A DNA stretch of 64,000 nucleotides from an uncultured Bacteroides sp. (GTDB taxonomy: Bacteria; Bacteroidota; Bacteroidia; Bacteroidales; Bacteroidaceae), in NCBI RefSeq assembly GCF_963678845.1, contig NZ_OY787468.1:930001-994000 (forward strand). The letters are read 5' to 3'. Under the pieces are notes generated by a model that searched no databases, was not told where the DNA came from, and worked only from the letters and a program-made list of their open reading frames with translations. Made by a program: the position numbers and the translations under genes. Shown piece by piece: positions 53,367 to 61,768 of the stretch (position 1 is the stretch's first letter; each line of letters opens with the position of its first letter).

Positions 53367-53993
53367 TTATAATCCGAGCTTTTTCCGGATAAATAATTTT
53401 ATAAATTCCACAGTTTCATCAATTCCAAGTGCTGATGAATCAATGCACAGATGATAAGTAGAAGCCGCTCCCCAAATTTTATAACTATAGTAATTGTAAT
53501 AAGAAGCACGTTCCCGGTCTGTTTTATCCATCAGACCTTCTGCTTTCTCAGCATCAATACCCATTTTCAGACAAAGACGTTTTATACGGTCTTCTTTTGA
53601 TGCGGAAATAAATATATTAACGCAGTGGGGATTGTCCCGTAGAATGTAATCTGCGCATCTTCCAACAAAGAGACATGACTCTTCTTCGGCTAATTTACGG
53701 ATAGCATCACTTTGTATTTTGAATAATGCGTCGTTGCTTAAACAATTGTTGTTAGGTATAGTCCCATCGTTGATAAATGGAAAACGCATTCCAAATAAGC
53801 CAATAGTACTTCGTGATGCTTTCTCGTCTGCTTTCTCAAAGAACTCTTTGCAAAGACCGCTTTCTTGTGAAGCAATATTTATCAATTCTTTATCATAAAA
53901 AGAAATATCAAGCTGTGCGGCAAGTTTTGCTCCAATCTCCCTTCCTCCGCTTCCTAACTGACGGCCAATATTTATAACATACTTATTATTCAT
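53367..53993 (-). CDS. Cytidylate kinase-like protein
   Basis: A 208-residue P-loop protein of the cytidylate-kinase-like family (AAA_Cyt-like), distinct from Cmk. It has an unusual P-loop region INIGRQLGSGGREIGAKLA, then SFYDKELINIAS, CLFVGRCADYIL and SASKEDRIKRL. The true substrate is unknown. The frame opens at 54017, but the -7 box at 54015-54022 overlaps that start, so the ATG at 53993 (MNNKYVINIG) is preferred. Confidence 0.83.
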   Translation of the reverse strand: MNNKYVINIGRQLGSGGREIGAKLAAQLDISFYDKELINIASQESGLCKEFFEKADEKASRSTIGLFGMRFPFINDGTIPNNNCLSNDALFKIQSDAIRKLAEEESCLFVGRCADYILRDNPHCVNIFISASKEDRIKRLCLKMGIDAEKAEGLMDKTDRERASYYNYYSYKIWGAASTYHLCIDSSALGIDETVEFIKLFIRKKLGL

Positions 53994-54014
53994 GATTGTT
54001 TTATTTGTGTGGAA

Positions 54015-54022
54015 CAAATATA
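54015..54022 (-). promoter_or_regulatory. -7 box for the cytidylate kinase-like gene
   Basis: Read on the minus strand as TATATTTG, leaving a leader of about 15 nt before the ATG at 53993. Confidence 0.55.
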
Positions 54023-54188
54023 ATAATTAAAAAATAGAAGTGACAGATTATCAAATGCAATTCCTATAGAAAAATATTCAGCTTTATCTATTCATGAAAA
54101 GCGGATATTGTTTATTGACCCGATAAGCGAATACTAATAGATCAGCAATGAATAAATCTAAAAGCCTACTATTACTGATAGAAGGTAC

Positions 54189-54950
54189 CTAAAGAATATC
54201 TAATTGTTCTTTTAACTTTGAATAATATCTTCTTGATGCACAAATATTGAAATCACAAAAAGGAGGGTATAAGATACATTTTAATGTTTTATTCTCTATA
54301 GATGAAATGTAATCGGTATTAAGGATGCACTCCTGATTAATTTGCATGAATGAAGGACTAAAAGCGAGTAAATCTTTTGCAATGATTCCTGTTCTAAGTT
54401 TATGAACAGAGAAATCTGTCATTGTTATTTGCCAACTCCGCATATTATCAATATATTGAAAACAAAGAACCTCACTGGCTCTTAATAGAAGAAGTCCTGA
54501 AATAGCCTGAAGAGCAAACTTGCGATCATTAGTCAGCAAACGGCGTATAGACTGTTCTACGTTAATTCTTCCTTTTTCAGGTTGCTCCTTGATACGTTTA
54601 ATAATATTTGAAAGCTCTTCTGGTTGATATGGCTTTATTAAGTAATCAAAAGCAGATGACCGTAATGCTTCGAGCACATATTTGTCGAAAGCACTATAAA
54701 AAACAACATACATGTCCGAGTGGACTAAAGTACGGATTTCGTGTAATAATTCAATCCCATTCATTTTAGGCATTTCGATGTCTAAAAAAAGTAGATCCGG
54801 CTGATGTTGCACAATAATTTTTTTTGCTTTTTCTACTGATGTTGTTGTTTCAATAACCTTTATTTCAGGGTAATTGGCCAAGTCGTTGCTAAGTTTCGCT
54901 ATCGAATTACTTTCGTCATCTACTATAATTGTAGTTATTGGTGTTTTCAT
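54189..54950 (-). CDS. LytTR-family response regulator
   Basis: A 253-residue response regulator. The receiver domain (1-125) has the acidic pair Asp11-Asp12, the phospho-acceptor Asp57 in LLFLDIEMP, and the Lys in YLIKPY. The C-terminal LytTR DNA-binding domain (about 150-250) has LLLLRASEVLCFQYIDN and FMQINQECILNTDYI. Its start overlaps the sensor kinase stop by 4 nt, so kinase and regulator are one translationally coupled pair. The target genes are unknown. Confidence 0.92.
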   Translation of the reverse strand: MKTPITTIIVDDESNSIAKLSNDLANYPEIKVIETTTSVEKAKKIIVQHQPDLLFLDIEMPKMNGIELLHEIRTLVHSDMYVVFYSAFDKYVLEALRSSAFDYLIKPYQPEELSNIIKRIKEQPEKGRINVEQSIRRLLTNDRKFALQAISGLLLLRASEVLCFQYIDNMRSWQITMTDFSVHKLRTGIIAKDLLAFSPSFMQINQECILNTDYISSIENKTLKCILYPPFCDFNICASRRYYSKLKEQLDIL

Positions 54951-56986
54951 AGTTCAAAATTATATTTTAATGGAATTATAATCATGGCTTTAGTTCCATG
55001 TAAATCTGATGATAGGTTTTTAAGGTTCTCAATATTGAAATACATTTTTTCCTGGTTCTTTGTCTGATTAAGTAATTCTATTGTTTGGAATATAACTTTT
55101 AATCCAAATCCGGTACTGTTCTTATCCCCAGTATGATTGCCTGGATTATATCCCGCTCCGTTATCTTCAATGGTTATATAAAGAAATTGTTTATCGGTTG
55201 AAATATTGATGTCTATATGCGCATCTTTCTGTTCTTCCTCGAAAGCGTATTTAATGGAGTTTTCAACAGGTATCTGTATAACCATTGATATTATTTGTGT
55301 TTCTAATGTTACATCCGGAGAAATACACCAATTTACTTCAATTGGTGTATTATTGGTTTTTTTTCGGAATTCAATGTAGTTTTTCACAAATTCTATTTCT
55401 TCTTCAAGCGCTACTGCTATTTTTTCAGAAGCAACAAGGTTGCTACGTAACGACTGAATTATTAGTCTAAACAGATGAATGCGGTTGTCGTCTTGTTTTA
55501 CAACAGGCATCACTGCATTTAACATGTTATATAGAACATGCGGGCATATTCGGTTACGGACATTTTCCATGCGTAACCTAGTTATAGTTGTTATCAGTTT
55601 TACACGTTTTAAATTTCTTTTTTTTCGTGTATAATAAATAAATATAGTGATGCTTATTATAAATAGTAATAAAGAGAAGATGCTTATAAACCCCATTTTT
55701 TGCACTTCAGATTTACTCTCTGAAATGATAATATCATGTTTTAAAAGTGAAGTGTCCTGGCTATAACGTGTGTCTATTTCTAAAATAGCATTTGAAATAG
55801 TTTTCTTAAAAAGAGAATCATTCTGAATATCAGCTCTTCTTCTATATAAATATGCATTATGAAAATCATTTATTCTTTCGTAATATGATTCTAGCCTTTT
55901 GTTATAAAGATAAATGTTTTGATTGTTTATTTTGGAAAGATCATAATTCTTGAATAACAATATCTGAGCTTTCCTTAAATCGTTCTTTTGTAATGCCAGT
56001 TCCGCATAAAGACAATTTATATAGAAAGATTTGTTCTCGTCAAAACTGCCTTTGGAAAGACACACATTTGCTTTGTCTAAATAATATTTTGCAGAATCAG
56101 TTTGATTTAGTAAAAGATAGATCTCTCCCATGTTACATTTTGCGATGCCTTTGTAAGTGTTTAGCTTAAATGAATTAGTTATTGCATTAGCTTTGATATA
56201 CCATCCAAGTGCTTTTCTGTAGTCTTTAATTGTATAGTAATAGTTGCCTTTTATGCTTGCAAAGACATATTGTTTGTAAGGCGACATGCTTTTATAATTT
56301 TTTTCTGCCTGATTTAAATAATAATCAGTCATTTTTAAATTATTCAGGCCTAAATAAACTTTTGCGAGTCCTGTATATATGGATGAGTAAACTTCTTTGT
56401 TTAAGTGTTGTGTGTCAGCTGTGGATTTTGCTTTCTTATAGAAGAAATTAGCCATTGTGTAATTTCCCAGAAGAGAATAATCATAAGCTAAATAGATGTA
56501 GATGTTGGCTAATTCTTTATGTCCTTTTGTGTGATAAACTGTAAAATGAGCCTGTTTTAGATAAAAAATGGCAGAGTCGAGTTTACCTTTAATCTGAAAA
56601 AAGTTACTTCTGTGAAAATATGCGTATGTCTTTAATTCAGCTAATCTAGTAATGTTATGTGGATTTTTATTGCAAAATTGGATTACTTTATTGTTTAGTA
56701 AAAATGCAGAATCAATTTGGTTATTATTGAAATCTGCATAACTAATGAACTGTGTAAGCTTATAATATTGAATGCTGTCATCTGCTATTTGCCTGATTTC
56801 TAACAGTTTGTGTTTTGCAATATCCGGGTGCTGAACTGATATGTTTTTATAATAGTCTATTAATGAATCGACAAAAGAATATTGATCAACAATCGTTTCA
56901 CTGCTGCGTGTATGACAGCTGCCTATTGTTAACCATAAAATGCAAATAAAAAAGATGTTTTTTATGCGTTGCAGTGAAATATTCAT
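54947..56986 (-). CDS. TPR-containing LytS-type sensor histidine kinase
   Basis: A sensor kinase of about 680 residues. A hydrophobic N-terminus ends in a lipobox-like IGSC, then about ten TPR-type repeats (about 50-400), one membrane helix (about 435-455, FISIFSLLLFIISITIFIYY) and a cytoplasmic kinase. The His box is ICPHVLYNMLN (His_kinase/LytS type) near residue 485. The HATPase part has PVENSIKYAFEE and IEDNGAGYNPGN, GFGLKV. The frame is open to a GTG at 57007, but that precedes the expected transcript start; ATGs at 56992 and 56986 are both possible. The TPR part is the likely periplasmic sensor. Confidence 0.88.
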   Translation of the reverse strand: MNISLQRIKNIFFICILWLTIGSCHTRSSETIVDQYSFVDSLIDYYKNISVQHPDIAKHKLLEIRQIADDSIQYYKLTQFISYADFNNNQIDSAFLLNNKVIQFCNKNPHNITRLAELKTYAYFHRSNFFQIKGKLDSAIFYLKQAHFTVYHTKGHKELANIYIYLAYDYSLLGNYTMANFFYKKAKSTADTQHLNKEVYSSIYTGLAKVYLGLNNLKMTDYYLNQAEKNYKSMSPYKQYVFASIKGNYYYTIKDYRKALGWYIKANAITNSFKLNTYKGIAKCNMGEIYLLLNQTDSAKYYLDKANVCLSKGSFDENKSFYINCLYAELALQKNDLRKAQILLFKNYDLSKINNQNIYLYNKRLESYYERINDFHNAYLYRRRADIQNDSLFKKTISNAILEIDTRYSQDTSLLKHDIIISESKSEVQKMGFISIFSLLLFIISITIFIYYTRKKRNLKRVKLITTITRLRMENVRNRICPHVLYNMLNAVMPVVKQDDNRIHLFRLIIQSLRSNLVASEKIAVALEEEIEFVKNYIEFRKKTNNTPIEVNWCISPDVTLETQIISMVIQIPVENSIKYAFEEEQKDAHIDINISTDKQFLYITIEDNGAGYNPGNHTGDKNSTGFGLKVIFQTIELLNQTKNQEKMYFNIENLKNLSSDLHGTKAMIIIPLKYNFEL

Positions 56987-57009
56987 AGTCATTAGCCATA
57001 TGTGCACTG

Positions 57010-57017
57010 CAAATATA
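57010..57017 (-). promoter_or_regulatory. -7 box for the sensor kinase operon
   Basis: Read on the minus strand as TATATTTG; transcript start near 57003. No clear -33. Confidence 0.55.
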
Positions 57018-57056
57018 TAAAAAAAATGAATATTAGTGTAATTTTTTATAAAATAC

Positions 57057-57383
57057 TTATGCTATCTGGCAAACTTTTTTTACTCCTAAGCCTATAAAAA
57101 CCAGAACTATCAGGAGTAATGATTTTATATCTAAATGCGCTATTCCGCTTTGCATGGCTCCATTGAATGCTTCCCGCAAAATGTTTAGTATAGCTTCCAG
57201 ACCATTGAATAAAAAGAATAATACAATTCCTATGGCTGTACAAAACGCTGCCCATATTTTTGAAAGCTTTTCTCCCCGGTCAGGCAAATTGCGCATTACA
57301 CGGCGTGAGAAACCATTGTCCTTAATCTCTTCCTTTTCTGCCTGGAAGAATTGGTTGATCATTTTATCATCAATTTCTGTCAT
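57057..57383 (-). CDS. Small membrane protein of the sigma operon (DUF5056-like, putative anti-sigma)
   Basis: A 108-residue protein: a soluble N-terminus (about 1-40, FFQAEKEEIKDNGFSRRVMRNLP), then two membrane helices (about 43-62 and 86-104). The N-terminus resembles DUF5056 proteins found beside ECF sigma factors in Bacteroides. Its start overlaps the end of the sigma gene by 14 nt. An anti-sigma function is inferred from position and topology only; it lacks a recognisable ZAS zinc motif. Confidence 0.72.
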   Translation of the reverse strand: MTEIDDKMINQFFQAEKEEIKDNGFSRRVMRNLPDRGEKLSKIWAAFCTAIGIVLFFLFNGLEAILNILREAFNGAMQSGIAHLDIKSLLLIVLVFIGLGVKKVCQIA

Positions 57384-57915
57384 AACCGTTATGTTTTAAG
57401 TAAGTAGCTAATTTCTCTTTGCCCCGGGATAAATGTGATTTTACTGTTCCCGTGGGGCATCCTATAATTCCCGCTATCTTTTCAATGCTCACATCTTCCA
57501 TGTAGAATAATGTGACGCAGGTTCGTTCCACTTCTTTTAGCGTCTTGAGTGACTGATATATATCCATCTTTTGCCCAATATTTTCCTGCTCGGAATTGTG
57601 TATGGCATCCACCTCTCTCGCATCAATTTCAGATGTTTCTTTACGGCTGCGAATATAATCAAAAAAGACATTATATGCAATACGGTAAAGCCATGTTGAA
57701 AAGTTCGACAGATTTTTAAAGCTGGCAATATTTGTGTAGGCTTTAATAAATGTTTCCTGGGCCAGGTCGTCACTCAATTCGCTGTCGCCGAGTGTCTGAT
57801 TAAGAAAGAACCTTCGGATGGCCGATTGGTATTTCTTAACCAGCTCGTCAAAGGCCCTGGTATTTTTTAACACCACGACCTGTGCGACTAACGATATGTC
57901 GTTGAGCTGGCTCAT
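57370..57915 (-). CDS. ECF-type RNA polymerase sigma factor
   Basis: A 181-residue extracytoplasmic-function sigma factor. Region 2 (about 20-90) includes FDELVKKYQSAIRRFF, DDLAQETFIKAY and FSTWLYRIAYNVFFDYIR; region 4 (about 125-175) includes CVTLFYMEDVSIEKIAGIIGCPTGTVKSHLSRGKEKL (a helix-turn-helix). It overlaps the upstream membrane-protein gene by 4 nt (ATGA) and the downstream putative anti-sigma by 14 nt, so all three are tightly co-expressed. Confidence 0.93.
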   Translation of the reverse strand: MSQLNDISLVAQVVVLKNTRAFDELVKKYQSAIRRFFLNQTLGDSELSDDLAQETFIKAYTNIASFKNLSNFSTWLYRIAYNVFFDYIRSRKETSEIDAREVDAIHNSEQENIGQKMDIYQSLKTLKEVERTCVTLFYMEDVSIEKIAGIIGCPTGTVKSHLSRGKEKLATYLKHNGYDRN

Positions 57916-58544
57916 TCTTCGTCCGACTTATCTTCCAATTTATTTTTGTCAGAAGGCTTCTGGGTGTAATGGATCACAATTTGTCCGATGCCCATAAACA
58001 TAACCATAAAGCCAATACATCCAAGCCCGAATTCACCGGTCAGTGCCCAGAGAAAGATTCCTAAACCTAGGCCAAGGAAAGCGTTTTTCACTCCTCTTGC
58101 ATAAATGTTTGCAGGCTCCTGAGCTTCCTTGAATAGTCCTTCGGGGATGTCTTTCCCATTTTCCAGTGCTTTTTCTGCTAAGCGAAATTGAGCTTGCTTG
58201 TCTTTATGTCTGTACCAGAAGATAAAGAAGATGATTAGTACTGGGACTGCACATCCAAAAATAATTGCTGCAAGAGGTATAAGTAATCCTGCGGAATCTT
58301 CAAAAGGTAATCCGTGTAACTCAGTTTTTAAAGATTTTAATTCACCATTGTCTTCTGCTGAAATATTCTCAGAATCTGACAACGAATCTACAGCTGCAGA
58401 ATCGGAAGGTGAGCTTTCCACTGTAAGGGTTGTCCCTGCTTTTTCTTTTGTAAGTGCGGCCTTCTTTGGTGAGGCTTGACCCATCATTGTGGTGCTAATT
58501 GCCAGCATCATCATGAATGCAATCATAAATTGTTTCATATTCAT
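57912..58544 (-). CDS. DUF6249-like membrane protein, first gene of the sigma operon
   Basis: A 210-residue exported membrane protein. Signal peptide MNMKQFMIAFMMMLAISTTMMGQ; a Ser/Asp/Glu-rich extracytoplasmic stretch (about 25-75); a helix (about 86-108); a cytoplasmic or linker helix (KDKQAQFRLAEKALENGKDIPEGLF) and two closely packed C-terminal helices (about 150-190, GLGLGIFLWALTGEFGLGCIGFMVMF). The helix-linker-helix pattern resembles DUF6249. Function unknown; its position as promoter-proximal gene suggests a sensor or target of the sigma factor. Confidence 0.72.
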   Translation of the reverse strand: MNMKQFMIAFMMMLAISTTMMGQASPKKAALTKEKAGTTLTVESSPSDSAAVDSLSDSENISAEDNGELKSLKTELHGLPFEDSAGLLIPLAAIIFGCAVPVLIIFFIFWYRHKDKQAQFRLAEKALENGKDIPEGLFKEAQEPANIYARGVKNAFLGLGLGIFLWALTGEFGLGCIGFMVMFMGIGQIVIHYTQKPSDKNKLEDKSDEE

Positions 58545-58651
58545 AAGTCTTAATTGTTTAACGCTTCATTTGTTAGACGGATTGATATACCCGTAAAGTT
58601 GCAAATAGACGAATTATTTTTTATTTTTCCTCAAAAAAAGTTGAGAATAAG

Positions 58652-58659
58652 TATATTTG
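58652..58659 (+). promoter_or_regulatory. -7 box for the rRNA methyltransferase gene
   Basis: TATATTTG. Its last TTG (58657-58659) is in frame with the gene and could be mistaken for a start codon; the ATG at 58678 lies about 19 nt downstream of the box. Confidence 0.55.
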
Positions 58660-58677
58660 CATCATAAATATGATCAG

Positions 58678-60063
58678 ATGAAGTTACCTATTCCCTTTAT
58701 AAATCAAAATCAGGCGCTTTTGGGCGAAGAAGAATATGCTAGATTGGAATGTGCGTTGCAGGAAGAATCTCCTGTAAGCATTCGTATGAATGAGACGAAA
58801 TCTTTTTCTCATGAAGAAACCATCAAAGTGCCTTGGTGTTCTACGGGATTCTATCTGAACAAGCGCCTCACGTTTACTTTTGATCCGTTGTTTCATGCAG
58901 GGTGTTACTATGTGCAGGAAGCTTCTTCCATGTTTGTGGAACAAGTGGTGAGCAAATATATAACAGAACCCACTGTAGCTCTCGATCTTTGTGCTGCTCC
59001 AGGAGGTAAATCCACCCATGTTAGAAGCTTACTTCCCGATGGTAGTTTTTTGGTAGCCAATGAAGTAATTCGTAACCGTTCACAAATTCTTGCCGAAAAC
59101 CTTATTAAGTGGGGACAACCTGATGTTGCCGTAACCAATAATGACCCGGCGGACTTCTCTTCTTTAGGATCTCTTTTCGATTTGATTCTCACTGATGTCC
59201 CATGCTCGGGAGAGGGCATGTTTCGCAAAGATCCTGGTGCAATAGAGGAATGGAGCCCGGAAAACGTAACGATCTGCTATCAACGTCAGCGTCGCATTAT
59301 TGCAGATATATGGCCTAGCCTTAAGCTTGGAGGTATTCTCATTTACAGTACCTGTACATATAATCTGAAAGAAGATGAAGAGAATATTGAATGGATAAAG
59401 AATGAACTGGGAGCAGAGTCTCTTTCTGTGGATGTTCCCCAGGAATGGGGAATTACCGGTAACCTTGCGGGGACGGACACTCCAGTTTACAGATTCCTTC
59501 CTCACAAGACAAAAGGAGAGGGGTTTTTCCTTGCAGCATTGCGTAAAATGGGAGAGGAGGATATTGAAAATCTGCGGATTAAATCTTCCAAAAAGAATAA
59601 AAAAGAAAAACCGTTGGAAATTCCTTTGCAGGCCAAACAATGGTTGCAACATCCCGAGGATTTTGATTTGGAAAGAAGAGGTGATTTTATTATTGCTTGC
59701 AAAAAGACTCATAAAGAGTTGGTCAATACTTTGTATCAACAGCTCAAAGTGGTTCATTCGGGCATTATTATAGGCGAAGTGAAAGGAAAAGATTTGCTTC
59801 CTCACCAATCTCTGGCTATGAGTAACGAATTGAATACTAGTCAGTTTTCAACTTATGAACTAAGTTATGAACAGGCAATCTCCTATTTACGAAAAGAAGC
59901 CATCACTTTAGATATATCTGCTCCACGCGGATATGTGTTGCTGGAGTACAAAAATATTCCACTGGGATTTGTGAAGAATATAGGTAACCGGGCAAATAAT
60001 CTCTATCCTCAGGAATGGAGAATCCGCAGTGGTTATTTGCCAGAAGAGGTGCGTTGTTTATAA
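58678..60063 (+). CDS. rsmF: RsmF-like rRNA (cytosine-C5) methyltransferase
   Basis: A NOL1/NOP2/Sun-type m5C methyltransferase. Counted from the ATG at 58678 (461 residues): N-terminal part, SAM-binding DLCAAPGGKSTH (about 100-111), the motif DVPCSGEGMFRKD (about 170-182) with one catalytic Cys, and YSTCTYN (about 225-231) with the second. A C-terminal PUA-like domain (about 390-460, PLGFVKNIGNRANNLYPQEWRI) completes the RsmF/YebU layout. The precise target cytosine cannot be read. Start chosen after the -7 box. Confidence 0.9.
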   Translation: MKLPIPFINQNQALLGEEEYARLECALQEESPVSIRMNETKSFSHEETIKVPWCSTGFYLNKRLTFTFDPLFHAGCYYVQEASSMFVEQVVSKYITEPTVALDLCAAPGGKSTHVRSLLPDGSFLVANEVIRNRSQILAENLIKWGQPDVAVTNNDPADFSSLGSLFDLILTDVPCSGEGMFRKDPGAIEEWSPENVTICYQRQRRIIADIWPSLKLGGILIYSTCTYNLKEDEENIEWIKNELGAESLSVDVPQEWGITGNLAGTDTPVYRFLPHKTKGEGFFLAALRKMGEEDIENLRIKSSKKNKKEKPLEIPLQAKQWLQHPEDFDLERRGDFIIACKKTHKELVNTLYQQLKVVHSGIIIGEVKGKDLLPHQSLAMSNELNTSQFSTYELSYEQAISYLRKEAITLDISAPRGYVLLEYKNIPLGFVKNIGNRANNLYPQEWRIRSGYLPEEVRCL

Positions 60064-60143
60064 CTCTTTCATAGAACTTTTTTCTCTGAATTCAGTTAAT
60101 TATAGATTGGTTCACTAACAATAAAAAATATCTTGTGAAAACA

Positions 60144-60875
60144 ATGTCAAATAAACGAGTATTTGTAACCGGTGGCTCTCAGGGAATTGGTAGAGGTGTT
60201 GTAGAAGCTTTTGTGGCTGCGGGAGCCAAGGTGGCTTTTTGTGATGCTTGTGAGCCGGATTCTTCTTTTCTGTTATCAGAAAACTGTTTATTCTTTAAAG
60301 CAGATGTAACTGATGAAACTGCTTTGACTGAAATTATGGAGCAACTATTTGCCGATTGGGGAGATATTGATATCTTGATAAATAATGTGGGTATTGGTGG
60401 ATTCTCTCCTTTGACGGAAATGACTGTTGAACAGTTCGACCGAATTATTGCAACCAACCTTCGTCCTGCTTTTATAACTGCCAGATTATGGGCTTTGCAC
60501 CGTTCTAAAATGGAGGTGTTGCCTTCTTATGGTCGAATCATAAATATGTCCTCTACTCGTTATTTGATGAGTGAACCGGGCAGTGAAGGTTATGCTGCTT
60601 CAAAAGGAGGTATTGTTTCTTTAACTCATGCGTTGGCACTCTCTTTATCCGAGTTTCATATTACAGTTAACTGCATTAGTCCCGGATGGATACAGACAAA
60701 GGATTATGATTCACTTACAGTAGCTGATCATGAACAGCATCCTTCCGGTAGAGTAGGGAAACCAGACGATATTGCACGGGCATGTCTTTTCTTATGTGAT
60801 CAGGATAATAACTTTATTAACGGGCAGAATCTGGTGATTGATGGTGGAATGACCAAGAAGATGATTTACGTATAG
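60144..60875 (+). CDS. Short-chain dehydrogenase/reductase
   Basis: A 243-residue SDR oxidoreductase. NAD(P)-binding TGGSQGIGRG (about residues 9-18), NNVGIGG, catalytic Ser in NMSSTRY and YAASKGG (Tyr-x3-Lys); C-terminal GQNLVIDGGMTKKM. Substrate unknown. An in-frame GTG at 60135 is possible, but the ATG at 60144 places the Rossmann strand at the usual distance. It is a single gene. Confidence 0.88.
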   Translation: MSNKRVFVTGGSQGIGRGVVEAFVAAGAKVAFCDACEPDSSFLLSENCLFFKADVTDETALTEIMEQLFADWGDIDILINNVGIGGFSPLTEMTVEQFDRIIATNLRPAFITARLWALHRSKMEVLPSYGRIINMSSTRYLMSEPGSEGYAASKGGIVSLTHALALSLSEFHITVNCISPGWIQTKDYDSLTVADHEQHPSGRVGKPDDIARACLFLCDQDNNFINGQNLVIDGGMTKKMIYV

Positions 60876-60911
60876 AATTGAACGTTTTTAAAGTTTTCAG
60901 CGAAAAAACGA

Positions 60912-61026
60912 TTTCATCCCTCACTCCCTAACTTTTTGATTTAACTTGCTGATTAATAGTTTGGTATGCCGTTAGGGTAGAACTTTGAACTGTCACGGAA
61001 CTATCACGAAATGTGTCTACCCTCAC
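60912..61026. repeat. Intergenic structured repeat, copy 2 of 2
   Basis: Homologous to 8501-8615. Opens with the same box (CATCCCTCACTCCCT). GTTAGGGTAGA (60971-60981) pairs with TCTACCCTCAC (61016-61026) with one mismatch. The loop has GTCAC (60992) and ATCAC (61003), 11 nt apart, as in copy 1. The fifth stem pair is G-C here and T-A in copy 1. Confidence 0.7.
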
Positions 61027-61097
61027 TTTTTTCGTGCCATAATAACACATTTTAACCATTCCTTGATACGAAATTTTGCTTTAGCAGCATATAAAAT

Positions 61098-61114
61098 AGA
61101 TAACTTTTTATCTG
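61098..61114. repeat. 17-nt hairpin shared with 30393-30409
   Basis: AGATAACTTTTTATCTG is identical at both places. It folds as AGATAA/TTATCT with a short loop. Flanks differ. Confidence 0.55.
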
Positions 61115-61258
61115 GGCAGGAGTGCGCCGAATTGTAATAAATGACTCGAAAGCATTAGGGTAGCCCTTAAAATTGGGGGTAAAGTGAAAGAAAATGCAAC
61201 ACTCACTCTCCAAAGTTCATATAAACAGATAGTTAACAAAAAAGGTTTGAACGGTTTT

Positions 61259-61332
61259 ATTCGCCAATGATTTTTGGCCATTTACCAATAAATGCAAAAG
61301 CATACTCCAATAAATGGAAAGTATTCACCAAT
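61259..61332. repeat. Four-unit phased array, word ATTCACCAAT (copy 2)
   Basis: ATTCGCCAAT (61259), ATTTACCAAT (61280), ATACTCCAAT (61302), ATTCACCAAT (61323): spacings 21, 22, 21 nt. This is the reverse complement of the ATTGGTGAAT word at 47132-47205, with the same spacing series. It ends 22 nt before the yjbQ stop. The rest of the 478-nt gap holds the two repeats above and no gene. Confidence 0.8.
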
Positions 61333-61353
61333 GGATTTCCCAAGGTGGGCAAT

Positions 61354-61764
61354 TTACCCCATTACGGTAGCTACAATCTTTCTTTCCCCACCATAATTGC
61401 GGAACTCACAAAGATAGATTCCTTGCCAGGTTCCCAGGTCCAGGTATCCCTTTGTGATGGGAATTGTAATACTTGATCCAACAATGACCGACTTGGCATG
61501 AGCAGGCATATCATCAGTTCCTTCAAGGGTGTGTTCGTAATAAGGCTCACGCTCCTTGATGAGGTGATTGAAGATAGCTTCCATGTCAATTCGTACATCA
61601 GGATCGGCATTCTCATTGATGCTCAATGCGGCTGAGCTATGTTTGATAAACAAATGGAGCAAGCCGATCTTTGGCAATTCCGGCAAGTTCCTTATGATTT
61701 CCTGAGTAATCAGGTGAAAACCTCTTTGTTTTGCTTTTAATGAGAATTCAGTTTGGGCAACCAT
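61354..61764 (-). CDS. YjbQ-family protein (UPF0047)
   Basis: A 136-residue UPF0047/YjbQ protein. Family blocks visible: FHLITQEIIRNLPE, GLLHLFIKHSSAALSINENADPDVR, then HTLEGTDDMPAHAKSVIVGSS and LGTWQGIYLCEFR. Members show weak thiamine-phosphate synthase activity and a conserved metal-binding His set; the physiological role is unsettled. It starts 4 nt after the ABC-F stop, in one operon. Confidence 0.92.
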   Translation of the reverse strand: MVAQTEFSLKAKQRGFHLITQEIIRNLPELPKIGLLHLFIKHSSAALSINENADPDVRIDMEAIFNHLIKEREPYYEHTLEGTDDMPAHAKSVIVGSSITIPITKGYLDLGTWQGIYLCEFRNYGGERKIVATVMG

Positions 61765-61768
61765 ACTT

